The position numbers and the translations under genes were made by a program. Positions 9,951-18,560 of a stretch of DNA of 64,000 bases are shown here, piece after piece. A model generated the notes under the pieces. It was not told where the DNA came from. It did no database searches and was given only the letters and a program-made list of their open reading frames with translations. This DNA is from Bradyrhizobium sp. B124. Its GTDB lineage: Bacteria > Pseudomonadota > Alphaproteobacteria > Rhizobiales > Xanthobacteraceae. The first letter of the stretch is position 1. Every line of letters starts with the position of its first letter. Where the stretch lies: NCBI RefSeq assembly GCF_038967635.1, contig NZ_CP152413.1:8622001-8686000 (forward strand), given 5' to 3'.

Positions 9951-11139
9951 ACAGCGCCCACCGGTGTCTCGCCGGAAATTGGGCATATTCGGCGTGGTTG
10001 CACTGGTTGGCGCCGGGCTGATCGTCGGCACCGGCATCCGCGCCCGTGAGGAGCAGGACACAAGGCTGAAGGAATGGACCGACGACCAGGCCATTCCGAC
10101 CGTCGCCGTGGCGCTGCCGAACGCCAAGGCGCTGAGCCCCACGATCGACCTGCCGGGTCGGCTCGAGGCCTATTCCCGTGCGCCGATCTTCGCCCGGGTG
10201 TCCGGCTATCTCAAGAACTGGGACGCCGACATCGGCGCCCGCGTCAAGGCCGGCCAGGTGATCGCCGAGATCGAGGCGCCCGACCTTGATCAGCAATTGC
10301 TGCAGGCGCGCGCCGATCTCGCCAGCGCCCAGGCCTCAGCCAAGCTCTCCGAGGCGACGCTGACCCGGCGCAAGACACTGGTGGCCTCGAACTTCGTCTC
10401 CGCCCAGGAGATCGACGAGCGCACCGCCGACCTCTCCAACAAGAACGGTGCGGTCAGGTCCGGCCAGGCCAATGTCGAGCGGCTGGAAGCGCTCGCCGGT
10501 TACAAGAAGATCACGGCGCCGTTCGACGGCGTGGTGACCTCGCGCGACACCGACGTCGGCGCGCTGATCAACGCCGGCGGCAACTCGGGTCCCGCGATGT
10601 TCACGATCTCGGACATCACCAAGTTGCGCGTCTACGTCAACGTGCCGCAGAACTACGTTCCGGCGATCAAGATCGGCGCCAAGGCCTCCTTGGTGATGCC
10701 GGATTACCCGAACCGCACGTTCCAGGCGACGGTGGAAGCCTCCTCGCAGGCGGTCGATGTCGCCTCCGGCACCACGCGGATGCAGCTCGGGCTCGACAAT
10801 TCCTCCGGCGAACTGATGCCGGGCAGCTATGCCAGTGTGAAGCTCAATTTGCAGCGCGAGGCCGCGCCGCTCAGCATTCCCGCCAGCGCGCTGATCTTCA
10901 ACAGCAGCGGCCTGCGCGTCGCAACCGTCAGCCCCGATGACAAGGTGCTGTTCAAGACCGTCAAGATCGGCCGCGACCTCGGCAAGGAGATCGAGATCGC
11001 CTCGGGACTCGCCCCCGACGACCGCGTCATCACCGCTCCGCCGGACGGCCTCGCTGACGGCGACCATGTCCGCGTGACCGGTGCCGGTGCCAAGAGCAAG
11101 CCGACGACCGCGTCGGAAAAGCAGGATGTGAAGGGGTAA
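9937..11139 (+). CDS. RND efflux periplasmic adaptor (membrane fusion protein)
   Basis: A 400-residue HlyD/AcrA-type adaptor linking the RND pump to an outer-membrane channel. A single N-terminal membrane anchor lies at about residues 15-37 (LGIFGVVALVGAGLIVG). It is followed by a lipoyl-like half motif (VSGYLKNWDADIGARVKAGQ), an alpha-hairpin, the second lipoyl half (KKITAPFDGVVTSRDTDVG) and beta-barrel domains. No lipobox cysteine is evident, so it is probably an uncleaved or signal-anchored form. The ATG at 9937 lies inside the end of the pump gene with a GGAGA ribosome site, so the pair is translationally coupled. Pump-then-adaptor is the reverse of the common order. Confidence 0.92.
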   Translation: MQPTEQRPPVSRRKLGIFGVVALVGAGLIVGTGIRAREEQDTRLKEWTDDQAIPTVAVALPNAKALSPTIDLPGRLEAYSRAPIFARVSGYLKNWDADIGARVKAGQVIAEIEAPDLDQQLLQARADLASAQASAKLSEATLTRRKTLVASNFVSAQEIDERTADLSNKNGAVRSGQANVERLEALAGYKKITAPFDGVVTSRDTDVGALINAGGNSGPAMFTISDITKLRVYVNVPQNYVPAIKIGAKASLVMPDYPNRTFQATVEASSQAVDVASGTTRMQLGLDNSSGELMPGSYASVKLNLQREAAPLSIPASALIFNSSGLRVATVSPDDKVLFKTVKIGRDLGKEIEIASGLAPDDRVITAPPDGLADGDHVRVTGAGAKSKPTTASEKQDVKG

Positions 11140-11178
11140 GGCGGACAGGTAGGCTCGCTCCGCTCGCACCTCCAGCGA

Positions 11179-11195
11179 CAAAGGCGAAGCCTTTG
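11179..11195. terminator. Hairpin between convergent genes
   Basis: CAAAGGC-GAA-GCCTTTG, a 7-bp stem with a three-base loop, lies in the 96-bp gap where the pump operon and the thiolase-like gene converge. It has no T-run on either side, so the terminator role is a guess. Confidence 0.3.
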
Positions 11196-11235
11196 CGCAG
11201 GGATGACGGCGGAGTTTGTGGCGCGGCAGGAAGTG

Positions 11236-12747
11236 CTACCCCACCCGCCATTCCTGCACGCCATCACCGGCGGTGACAATGTTGCCCGTGGTGCCGACCG
11301 GCGTGCGGTCCATATCCTGCAGATGCGTCAGCGTCGCGGTGTCGCTTGCCGGGATGCGGCCGAGGGTGCGGCGGCCGTCCTCGGTGCGCAGCATGGTGAC
11401 GCCGTGCTCGACCTCGCCATTGGCGCGATAGATCACGGTGAAGGCCTCGACCTTGCCTTTCCCTGTCGCCTCCGCAGTGAAGTCGGGCACGTTGCGGCGG
11501 TTGCGGTCGGCCTCCGCCTGCACGCTCGTGTCCTGCTCGAGCGCGGCTGTCGGCGCCGCGCGCGACAGCACGAGGCCATGATGCTTGGTGACGAAGCCGC
11601 CCTGGCCGTAGAGCAGGCCGAGCGTGCCGCAGCCGCGCAGCTTGCGCACCATCGCGCAGGCCGAATGCGTCATGTAGGTGTTGAGCGGCGCGCCGAAGAA
11701 CGTCAGACCACCGGTCACGGTCGGCTGCACGTCGGCGCCCAAGCCGAGCGTCCGCCGCGCCATCTTCGGCACGCAGGGGAAGCAGCTATAGAGCTCGATC
11801 GCGTCGAACTTCCTGCCGTCTCCGCCGACGAGGTCCATCACCGCCTTCAGCACCGCATTCTGTGCGTGGCTCTCGACGAACTGATCGCGGATCAGATAGT
11901 CGCGCGGCTCTTCGGCCGAGGCGCCGCCGAGCGGATAGATCAGCTTGTCTTCCGGCACGCCGGCCGCGCGCGCTTTCGCCAGGCTGGTCAGGATCAGCGC
12001 GCCGCCCATGTTCACCATCGGATTCGCCACCATCAGCTTGGTGTAGGGCCAGGCGATCATCCGGTTGTCCGGCGTCGCCGTGGTGATCTCGTCGCCGCTG
12101 AAGCGCTTCTTGAGCCAGGAGTTCGGATTGTCGGCGGCAACCCGCGCATAGGTCGACCACAACTCGCCGGACTCCTTCAGCGCCTCGCGCGGCGTCTGGC
12201 CCCAATGCGCCGAGGTCGCGGACTCATAGAGCGGGTAGACCGTGATCGGCCGGAACACGCCCAGCGCAACCGCCAGCGGCTTCTGGAATGCGGCGCCGCG
12301 CTTCGGCTCCTCCACGTCATGGGCGAACGGCGTCCACGGCAGTTCGACGCCGGCGCGCTGCGCCTTGGTCGCGGTCGACTGCGCCTCCGCGCCGCACACC
12401 GCGGCAACGCTGCATTCGCCGCGCGCGATGCGCTGCGCCGCCTCGTGCAGGTAGCGGATCGGGCTCTCGCCGCCGACCGGGCCGTAATAGAGATGCGCCG
12501 GCGCGATGCCGAGCCGCTGCGCCAGCTGCTTCTCGGGATCGCGATAGCGCCAGCTCAGGAAGTTGACGACGTCGAGCGATTGCACATCGGCGAGCAGTTT
12601 TGCGCCGCTGTCCGCCTCGGCGCGCTTCAGCGCCTCTTCGAGCAAAGTGAGCGGCTCGAGGCCGGCGGCGATGTCCTTGGGACGATCGACGACCTCACCG
12701 ACGCCGACGATGACGGGAATGCGGTCTTCGGGGATGCTGTTCGACAT
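11236..12747 (-). CDS. Thiolase-like acetyl-CoA acetyltransferase family protein
   Basis: A 503-residue thiolase-superfamily protein of the type annotated acetyl-CoA acetyltransferase in actinobacteria and rhizobia. The N-terminal PVIVGVGEVVDRP replaces the usual thiolase start, VCGAEAQST matches the region of the nucleophile, and MTHSACAMVRKLRG resembles the C-terminal H/C catalytic segment. An extra C-terminal domain of about 110 residues (from about 390) looks like the small beta-barrel found in this subfamily. It is likely to act on an acyl-CoA, but classical thiolysis is not certain. The nitronate-monooxygenase-like gene lies upstream in the same direction, separated by a palindromic repeat. 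Confidence 0.8.
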   Translation of the reverse strand: MSNSIPEDRIPVIVGVGEVVDRPKDIAAGLEPLTLLEEALKRAEADSGAKLLADVQSLDVVNFLSWRYRDPEKQLAQRLGIAPAHLYYGPVGGESPIRYLHEAAQRIARGECSVAAVCGAEAQSTATKAQRAGVELPWTPFAHDVEEPKRGAAFQKPLAVALGVFRPITVYPLYESATSAHWGQTPREALKESGELWSTYARVAADNPNSWLKKRFSGDEITTATPDNRMIAWPYTKLMVANPMVNMGGALILTSLAKARAAGVPEDKLIYPLGGASAEEPRDYLIRDQFVESHAQNAVLKAVMDLVGGDGRKFDAIELYSCFPCVPKMARRTLGLGADVQPTVTGGLTFFGAPLNTYMTHSACAMVRKLRGCGTLGLLYGQGGFVTKHHGLVLSRAAPTAALEQDTSVQAEADRNRRNVPDFTAEATGKGKVEAFTVIYRANGEVEHGVTMLRTEDGRRTLGRIPASDTATLTHLQDMDRTPVGTTGNIVTAGDGVQEWRVG

Positions 12748-12793
12748 TCTTGTTGCTTCACTCTGGGATATTGGACTCGATGGTTGTTCTAGG

Positions 12794-12877
12794 CGTCATT
12801 GCGAGCGAAGCGAAGCAATCCATATCTCGACCCGGGGAGAGGCGGATTGCTTCGTCGCTTCGCTCCTCGCAATGACG
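12794..12877. repeat. Palindromic intergenic repeat, type D
   Basis: Arms CGTCATTGCGAGCGAAGCGA and its near-complement enclose a short GC-rich centre, giving an imperfect palindrome of about 84 bp. It lies between two genes of the same strand. One copy of this type is in the window. Confidence 0.8.
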
Positions 12878-12891
12878 GTTGTGCTGTTGTG

Positions 12892-14025
12892 CTACTCCGC
12901 CACCAGCGCATTCATGTGCTCGACGGCTTCGACGAAATCTTCCTTGAACTCCTGCACCACGGCGCCGGCCGACTTCACGCTGTCGATCAGGCCGACACCC
13001 TGGCCGACGAAATAGCTGACGAGATCGCGCGCCTTCTCGTTGCCGGCGGCAGCGGCGCGGTCGATGGCGTTGAAGGCGTCGCGGCTGATGATGCTTTGCA
13101 GCGGCATCGGCAGCGCGCCGGGGCTGTCCGGCGCACGGTCCCAGGCGTCGGTCCACACCGAGCGGAGCTGCCGCGCCGGCTTGCCGGTGCGGCCCTTGGA
13201 GCGGATGGCGTCGCGCGAGGACGCCGCGATCATCTTCTCGCGGAAGATCTCCGAGGTTTCCGACTCTACCGTGGCAAGCCAGACCGAGCCGGTCCAGGCG
13301 CCGGCCGCGCCCATCGCCATGCAGGCCGCCATCTGGCTGCCGGTCATGATGCCGCCGGCGGCAAGCACCGGCATGTCGCGGATCTTCCTGACCGCCTTGA
13401 TCACCTCGGGGACCAGCACCATGGTCGAGACCTCGCCGCAATGGCCGCCGGCCTCGGTGCCCTGCGCGACCAGAATGTCGACGCCGGCCGCGACCTGGCG
13501 CAGCGCATGCTCCTTGGAGCCGATCAGCGCTGCTACCGGCACACCGTGCTTGCGGCCCATCTCGATCATCGCCTTCGGCGGCACGCCGAGCGCGTTGGCT
13601 ATCAGCCGGATCGGATGGCGGAACGAGACCTCGAGCAATTGCAGCGCAGTCTCGGCGTCGAACGGTTGCGGCTGGTTGTCGGCGACGTTTCGGCTGGTCA
13701 GCTCGATGTCGTACTTCTTCAGCAGATTGCGGGTGAAGTCGCGATGCTCCTGCGAGACACGCGCCTCGAGGCTCTTCCAGGTGACGTTCTTCTCGCCCGC
13801 AGTCGAGATGTTTTCCGGGATCAGCACATCGATGCCATAGGGCTTGCCGTCGACATGCGCGTCGATCCACTTCAGCTCCTGCTCCAGCGTCTCCGGCGAA
13901 TGCGCGGTTGCGCCAAGCACGCCGAAGCCGCCGGCACGGCTGACCGCCGCGACCACGTCGCGGCAATGGCTGAAGGCGAGCAGGGGGAATTCGATTCCCA
14001 GCATGTCGCAGATCGGTGATTTCAT
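12892..14025 (-). CDS. Nitronate monooxygenase family (2-nitropropane dioxygenase-like) flavoprotein
   Basis: A 377-residue FMN-dependent TIM-barrel of the NPD/nitronate monooxygenase family. Support: the N-terminal MKSPICDMLGIEFPLLAF, GGFGVLGA for FMN binding, VAQGTEAGGHCGE with the conserved catalytic-region histidine, and AAGGIMTGSQMAACMAMGAAGAWTG for the phosphate-binding loop. The ATG at 14025 was chosen because GGGGAG lies just upstream; an upstream in-frame ATG adds 15 residues without family similarity. Members in acyl-CoA clusters can be enoyl reductase-like, so the nitronate substrate is not proven. It is divergent from the GST gene across a 283-bp gap in which I see no clear operator. 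Confidence 0.85.
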   Translation of the reverse strand: MKSPICDMLGIEFPLLAFSHCRDVVAAVSRAGGFGVLGATAHSPETLEQELKWIDAHVDGKPYGIDVLIPENISTAGEKNVTWKSLEARVSQEHRDFTRNLLKKYDIELTSRNVADNQPQPFDAETALQLLEVSFRHPIRLIANALGVPPKAMIEMGRKHGVPVAALIGSKEHALRQVAAGVDILVAQGTEAGGHCGEVSTMVLVPEVIKAVRKIRDMPVLAAGGIMTGSQMAACMAMGAAGAWTGSVWLATVESETSEIFREKMIAASSRDAIRSKGRTGKPARQLRSVWTDAWDRAPDSPGALPMPLQSIISRDAFNAIDRAAAAGNEKARDLVSYFVGQGVGLIDSVKSAGAVVQEFKEDFVEAVEHMNALVAE

Positions 14026-14308
14026 GGGTTGGTTTTCTCCCCGGCAGCCGTCTTTTGTGCTTGTTGGCATCAGGCTTCCGCGACGCTAGCGCATCATGGA
14101 TGGTCAAGCCAAGCTGGTTTCCACTACGGCAATCTTGCGCGCAGGCGCTGCTCTGGCTGCATCCCTCGCGATGCATTCCGCAAGGTAGAAAATGCGAGAG
14201 CACGGGCTGGGCAAAGCCGAGCGCGCCCACCATCTAGTGCGAGCATGCGGATGGGCACGACGGTCGCCGGCCCAGCCTTTGGAAAAACATAAATCGGGAG
14301 CCAACGAC

Positions 14309-15187
14309 GTGACTGACACCTCTGCCTACGAGCCGCCGAAAGTCTGGACCTGGAACAAGGAGAGCGGCGGGCGCTTCGCCAGCATCAACCGCCCGGTCGC
14401 CGGTCCGACCCATGACAAGGAATTGCCGGTCGGCCGTCATCCGCTGCAACTCTATTCGCTGGCGACGCCGAACGGCGTCAAGGTCACCGTGATGCTGGAA
14501 GAGCTGCTGGCGGCCGGTCACAAGGGCGCGGAGTACGACGCCTGGCTGATCAAGATCGACGGCAACCAGTTCGGCAGCGGCTTCGTTGCGGTCAATCCGA
14601 ACTCGAAGATCCCGGCACTGATGGACCGCAGCGGGCCTGAGCCGATCAGGGTGTTCGAGTCGGGCTCGATCCTGGTCTACCTTGCGGAAAAATTCGGCGC
14701 GTTCCTGCCCACTGATGTCAAGACCCGCGCGGAAACCTTCTCCTGGCTGTTCTGGCAGATGGGCTCCGCGCCCTATCTCGGCGGCGGCTTCGGGCATTTC
14801 TATGCCTATGCGCCGACCAAGATCGAATACGCCATCGATCGCTTCGCGATGGAGGTGAAGCGCCAGCTCGACGTGCTCGACCGCAGGCTCGCCGACAACG
14901 AGTATCTCGCGGGCGATGTCTACACTATCGCCGACATGGCGGTGTGGCCGTGGTACGGCAGCCTCGCCAAGGGCCTGCTCTATGGTGGCGGCGAATTCCT
15001 CTCGGTGCAGGACTACAAGAACGTGCAGCGCTGGACCGACGCGATCGCGGCGCGGCCCGCGGTGAAGCGCGGCCGCATGGTCAACCGCACCTGGGGCGAG
15101 CCGTCGAGCCAGCTGCATGAGCGCCATGACGCCGGCGATTTCGAGACCAGGACGCAAGACAAGATCGGCGATCAGGCGGCGTCGTAG
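14309..15187 (+). CDS. yghU: Glutathione S-transferase, YghU-like (Nu class)
   Basis: A 292-residue cytoplasmic glutathione transferase/disulfide-bond reductase. A long N-terminal arm (TDTSAYEPPKVWTWNKESGGRF) before the thioredoxin-like domain is typical of YghU. The thioredoxin fold follows from about residue 45 (PLQLYSLATPNGVKVTVMLEE), then NPNSKIPALMD and a glutathione-binding ESGSILVYLAEK, then the helical domain. The GTG at 14309 was chosen because CGGGAG sits eight bases upstream and because it matches the family length of about 290. An upstream ATG in frame adds 39 residues with no similarity. A palindromic repeat follows the stop. Confidence 0.88.
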   Translation: MTDTSAYEPPKVWTWNKESGGRFASINRPVAGPTHDKELPVGRHPLQLYSLATPNGVKVTVMLEELLAAGHKGAEYDAWLIKIDGNQFGSGFVAVNPNSKIPALMDRSGPEPIRVFESGSILVYLAEKFGAFLPTDVKTRAETFSWLFWQMGSAPYLGGGFGHFYAYAPTKIEYAIDRFAMEVKRQLDVLDRRLADNEYLAGDVYTIADMAVWPWYGSLAKGLLYGGGEFLSVQDYKNVQRWTDAIAARPAVKRGRMVNRTWGEPSSQLHERHDAGDFETRTQDKIGDQAAS

Positions 15188-15199
15188 CTTCACAACCTT

Positions 15200-15277
15200 G
15201 TAGGGCGGATTAGCGTAGCGTAATCCGCCATTCTCTCGGCCGGAGCGGCGGGTTACGCTGCGCTAACCCGCCCTACG
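15200..15277. repeat. Palindromic intergenic repeat, type C
   Basis: Begins GTAGGGCGGATTAGCG and ends with the inverted form CGCTAACCCGCCCTAC. Each half also holds an inner inverted pair. It lies between the convergent GST and GNAT genes; a close relative is at 16209-16293. Confidence 0.85.
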
Positions 15278-15287
15278 CATCGGCGCG

Positions 15288-15563
15288 TCACCCCAGCAGA
15301 TCGTCGTACTCCGGATGCTTCTTCATGAAGCCCTGGATGAACTCGCATTTCACGACGAGCTTGATGTGCTGCGCGCGGACGGCATCGAGCGTCGCACGGG
15401 CGAGCTTGGAGCCGATGCCGCGGCCGCCGAGCTCCGCCGGCACCTCGGTATGCACCAGCGTGATCGTATCCGGCGTCTTGCGGTAGACCACGAAGGCGGT
15501 GGTGCCATCGACGGCGAGTTCGAACCGGCTCTGGGCCTCGTTGTCGCGGAATGCTTCGCTCAT
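15288..15563 (-). CDS. Small GNAT-type N-acetyltransferase (GCN5-related, YjdJ-like)
   Basis: A 91-residue minimal GNAT domain. It contains the acetyl-CoA-binding segment VPAELGGRGIGSKLARATLD (Q/RxxGxG/A motif) and a C-terminal KCEFIQGFMKKHPEY typical of the short family that includes human GATD/NATD1. The ATG at 15563 is ten bases downstream of the flavin reductase stop, so the two are likely one transcript. The acceptor substrate is unknown. Confidence 0.85.
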   Translation of the reverse strand: MSEAFRDNEAQSRFELAVDGTTAFVVYRKTPDTITLVHTEVPAELGGRGIGSKLARATLDAVRAQHIKLVVKCEFIQGFMKKHPEYDDLLG

Positions 15564-15573
15564 TGTCTTGTCC

Positions 15574-16194
15574 TCATGATTTCTTCGCCGCACCCGCGGC
15601 CGCGGGAAACACCACGCGGTCGTCGGTGCGGCAGTAGCGGTCGGCGAACATGCGGCCGATCGGGTGGTAACGCTCCATATGGACGCGCATCGCGTTACGG
15701 TCCCACAATTCGTCGCGGATGTGGAAGTGGATGCCTTCGCCCATGATCAGCTGGCGGTCGCCATTGACGTCGATCAGCTTCCAGGTCTTGCACTCCATCG
15801 CGAACGGCGCGTCGGCAAGCCGCGGCACCGCGATCCTGCTTGAGGGCGCGAGCTTGAGGCCGAGATAATCGGGCTCGCCGATCTCGGGCGGGAAATCGCC
15901 GGAGGTCTCGTGCATCGCGCGCGCCAGTGGCTCGTCGGTGAGGTTGACCACGAACTCGCCCAGGCGCTGGATGTTGACCAGCGTGTCCTTCTCGCGGCCG
16001 TCGGGTCTTCGGTTGACCGCGAACATGCAGAGCGGCGGGTCTTCGCAGAACACGTTGAAGAACGAGAACGGCGCCGCGTTGACCACGCCGTCGGCGCCGA
16101 GACTCGTCACCCAGGCGATCGGCCGTGGCAGCACGAAGGAGGTCAGCACCTTGTAGCGTTCGCGCTGGCTGAGGTCGCTTGGGGAATATTCCAT
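15574..16194 (-). CDS. Flavin reductase-like FMN-binding protein
   Basis: A 206-residue split-barrel flavoprotein of the DIM6/NTAB flavin reductase family. Visible family features: RPIAWVTSLGADGVVNAAPFS with the FMN-binding loop, FFNVFCEDPPLC, and KDTLVNIQRLGEFVVNL. Such proteins reduce FMN with NAD(P)H or bind FMN for small oxidoreductions. The ATG at 16194 begins MEYSPSDLSQRERYK; an upstream in-frame start runs into the flanking repeat and was rejected. It forms a two-gene unit with the GNAT gene, bracketed by two type C repeats. No partner monooxygenase is adjacent. Confidence 0.85.
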   Translation of the reverse strand: MEYSPSDLSQRERYKVLTSFVLPRPIAWVTSLGADGVVNAAPFSFFNVFCEDPPLCMFAVNRRPDGREKDTLVNIQRLGEFVVNLTDEPLARAMHETSGDFPPEIGEPDYLGLKLAPSSRIAVPRLADAPFAMECKTWKLIDVNGDRQLIMGEGIHFHIRDELWDRNAMRVHMERYHPIGRMFADRYCRTDDRVVFPAAAGAAKKS

Positions 16195-16208
16195 GGGGTG
16201 TCCGAAAA

Positions 16209-16293
16209 CGTAGGGCGGGTTAGCGAAGCGTAACCCGCCGCGAGCGGACAAGAAAGTAAAAGGCGGGTTACGCTTGCGCTAACCCGCCCTACG
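16209..16293. repeat. Palindromic intergenic repeat, type C
   Basis: CGTAGGGCGGGTTAGCG at the left and CGCTAACCCGCCCTACG at the right, with a spacer. It is the same family as 15200-15277; together they bracket the GNAT/flavin reductase pair. Confidence 0.85.
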
Positions 16294-16338
16294 ATTCAGC
16301 TTGTTCGTCTCCCCGCACGCGGGGAGGAGACGACAAGC

Positions 16339-17613
16339 TTACGTCATGCTCAGTTCGTGGCGGCCGACCACCATCCAGTGCACCTCGTCCGGACCGTCGG
16401 CGAAGCGCAGATGGCGGACGTCCTGGTACATTTCGCCGAGCGGGGACCATTGCGAGATGCCGGTGGCGCCGTGCATCTGGATCGCCTGGTCGATCACCTT
16501 GCAGGCGCGCTCGGGCACCATGGCCTTGACCATCGAAACCCAGACGCGGGCTTCCTTGTTGCCGAGCACGTCCATCGCCTTGGCCGCCTTCAACACCATC
16601 AGCCGCATCGCCTCGATCTCGCAGCGCGCCTGGGCGATGATCTGCATGTTGCCGCCGAGATGGGCGATCTTTTTGCCGAACGCTTCGCGGGTGAGGCCGC
16701 GCTGCACCATCATGTCGAGCGCCTTCTCGGCCTTGCCGATGGTGCGCATGCAGTGATGGATGCGGCCCGGGCCGAGCCGGACCTGCGAGATCTCGAAGCC
16801 GCGGCCTTCGCCGAGCAGCATGTTCTCCTTCGGCACCTTCACATTGTTGAAGCGCAGATGCATGTGGCCGCGCGGCGCATGGTCATGGCCGAACACGTGC
16901 ATCGGGCCCAGGATCTCGACGCCGGGGGTGTCGATCGGCACCAGGATCTGCGACTGCTGCTTGCTCGGCGCCGCGTCGGGATTGGTCTTCACCATCACGA
17001 TCATGATCTTGCAGCGCGGATCGCCGGCGCCGGAGATGTAGTACTTCTCGCCGTTGATCACCCACTCGTCGCCGACCAGCTTTGCGGTGGTCGAGATGTT
17101 CTTGGCGTCGGAGGAGGCGACGTTCGGCTCGGTCATCGCATAGGCCGAGCGGATCTCGCCGTTAAGCAGCGGCTTCAGCCACTTCTCCTTCTGCGCCTTG
17201 GTGCCGACGCGCTCCAGCACTTCCATGTTGCCGGTGTCGGGGGCCGAGCAGTTCATCGTCTCGGAGGCCAGCGGGCTCTTGCCGAGCTCGGCGGCGATAT
17301 AGGCGTAGTCGAGGTTGTTGAGGCCGTCGCCGGTTTCGGCGTCGGGCAGGAAGAAGTTCCAGAGACCGACCTCCTTCGCCTTGTCCTTGGCCTTCTGCAG
17401 GATCGCGAGCTGTTGGTCCGTGAAGCTCCAGCGGTCGGTCTTCTTCTCGCCGGCGCGATAGAACTCGACCGACATCGGATCGACCGTGTCGCGGATGAAC
17501 TGCTTCACATGGTCGTAGAGCGGGCGGACCTTGTCCGACATGCGGAGGTCGTTGAGCTCGTCGCCCGGATTGAGCGTGTAGTTCGTGGTGCGCGGCACAT
17601 AGGCATGCTTCAT
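16339..17613 (-). CDS. Acyl-CoA dehydrogenase, ACAD10/ACAD11 (LvaC-like) type
   Basis: A 424-residue FAD flavoprotein. It carries blocks I recall from mammalian ACAD11: AMTEPNVASSDAKNI, an ISGAGDPRCKI strand, LGEGRGFEISQVRLGPGRIH followed by HCMRTIGKAEKAL, and a C-terminal RFADGPDEVH in place of the usual YEGTNEI. Those enzymes act with an APH-type kinase on 4-hydroxyacyl-CoAs, and LvaC does so in Pseudomonas levulinate catabolism. A matching kinase gene lies at 20286. The ATG at 17613 follows GGGAGAAACGACA; upstream in-frame codons encode basic junk. A VOC gene and an SDR lie upstream on the same strand. The general acyl-CoA dehydrogenase call is certain; the 4-hydroxy substrate is inferred. 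Confidence 0.9.
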   Translation of the reverse strand: MKHAYVPRTTNYTLNPGDELNDLRMSDKVRPLYDHVKQFIRDTVDPMSVEFYRAGEKKTDRWSFTDQQLAILQKAKDKAKEVGLWNFFLPDAETGDGLNNLDYAYIAAELGKSPLASETMNCSAPDTGNMEVLERVGTKAQKEKWLKPLLNGEIRSAYAMTEPNVASSDAKNISTTAKLVGDEWVINGEKYYISGAGDPRCKIMIVMVKTNPDAAPSKQQSQILVPIDTPGVEILGPMHVFGHDHAPRGHMHLRFNNVKVPKENMLLGEGRGFEISQVRLGPGRIHHCMRTIGKAEKALDMMVQRGLTREAFGKKIAHLGGNMQIIAQARCEIEAMRLMVLKAAKAMDVLGNKEARVWVSMVKAMVPERACKVIDQAIQMHGATGISQWSPLGEMYQDVRHLRFADGPDEVHWMVVGRHELSMT

Positions 17614-17788
17614 TGTCGTTTCTCCCGTCGCGAAGGCGCGTTTCGCGGCGGACAATAAACGCGCGCGGCGCGAAGCGCGAGTACCGATTTTCCTGATGTC
17701 TCTACCGCATCGCGGAATTTCGCGACGGCGTTTCAAACGTTGTTTGAACGCCGCCGCGGACAGCGTGAAAAAGTCCGGCGGATGCCGG

Positions 17789-18166
17789 TTAGGTCATCCG
17801 GTGCATCGCGCAGATCTTGTTGCCGTCGAGGTCACGCAGATAGGCGAGGTAGAGCTTGATGCCGTTGCCTTCTCGGACGCCCGGCGGGTCCTCGCAGGTC
17901 TTGCCACCATGGGCGATGCCGGCCGCGTGCCAGGCATGGACCTGCTCCGGCGAAGAGCAGGCAAAGCCGATCGTGCCGCCATTGGCGTGCGTCGCCGGTT
18001 CGCCGTTGATCGGCTTGGAAACCATGAAAATGCCGGCCTTGGTGAGGTACATGATGCGGTGACCGTCGACCCGGGCCGGCCGGACATCGAGCGTGCCGAG
18101 CAGCGCATCATAAAACGCCTTGGCCTTGTCCAGATCGTTGGTGCCAACCATCACATGTGAAAACAT
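17789..18166 (-). CDS. VOC (glyoxalase/bleomycin-resistance fold) protein
   Basis: A 125-residue single VOC-fold protein starting MFSHVMVGTNDLDKAKAFYD and ending in YLRDLDGNKICAMHR. Conserved metal-site candidates are the His near residue 4 and residues of the C-terminal strand. It has a good GGAGG ribosome site before the ATG at 18166. Likely a lyase-, isomerase- or glyoxalase-like protein; the substrate cannot be told. It lies 175 bp upstream of the ACAD11-like gene on the same strand. Confidence 0.82.
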   Translation of the reverse strand: MFSHVMVGTNDLDKAKAFYDALLGTLDVRPARVDGHRIMYLTKAGIFMVSKPINGEPATHANGGTIGFACSSPEQVHAWHAAGIAHGGKTCEDPPGVREGNGIKLYLAYLRDLDGNKICAMHRMT

Positions 18167-18369
18167 CTGAAATATCCTCCCTGTTGTTGACCAAAGCCGC
18201 TTTGTCGCGTGCTTGCCGCTCGAACGCTTAGCAGCAGTTTTGCCGCGACGGAAGCGACGCTGCGTCGCGCCGCGCACTCTCCCTTCGGAGCAAGTCAACG
18301 CAAGACCCGGACGCAGCAGCCCCGCGAGGATGCGGATGTATGACCCACAGACCGCGCAACATATTCGAT

Positions 18370-18537
18370 GTCGTCCCGGGCAAGCCAACGGGTCGGCGCG
18401 AAGCGCCGCCCGATGACATGCTCCGCGCGACCCGGGACCCATAACCACCAATGATTGTTATGCGCGACGCTGGGGCCGCAGCTCACTCCTACAACACGAC
18501 CCTGTGGTTATGGGTCCCTGCTTTCGCAGGGACGACA
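18370..18537. repeat. Two-hairpin mosaic repeat, type A copy 1
   Basis: Left hairpin from TGTCGTCCCGGG to CCCGGGACCCATAACCAC, spacer with CTGGGGCCGCAGC, right hairpin from GTGGTTATGGGTCCCTG to CAGGGACGACA. The left hairpin is long because of an extra inner stem (GGCGCGAAGCGCC). It fills most of the 394-bp gap 18167-18560; the remainder (18167-18369) shows no gene I trust. Confidence 0.85.
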
Positions 18538-18560
18538 TCCGTGTTGCGTCAAGAGCCAAT

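Noticed and set aside
15574..16194. HpaC, reductase partner of 4-hydroxyphenylacetate 3-hydroxylase
   Set aside because: It is 37 kb from the hpa genes, has no hpaB beside it, and is of a different, longer flavin-reductase subtype.
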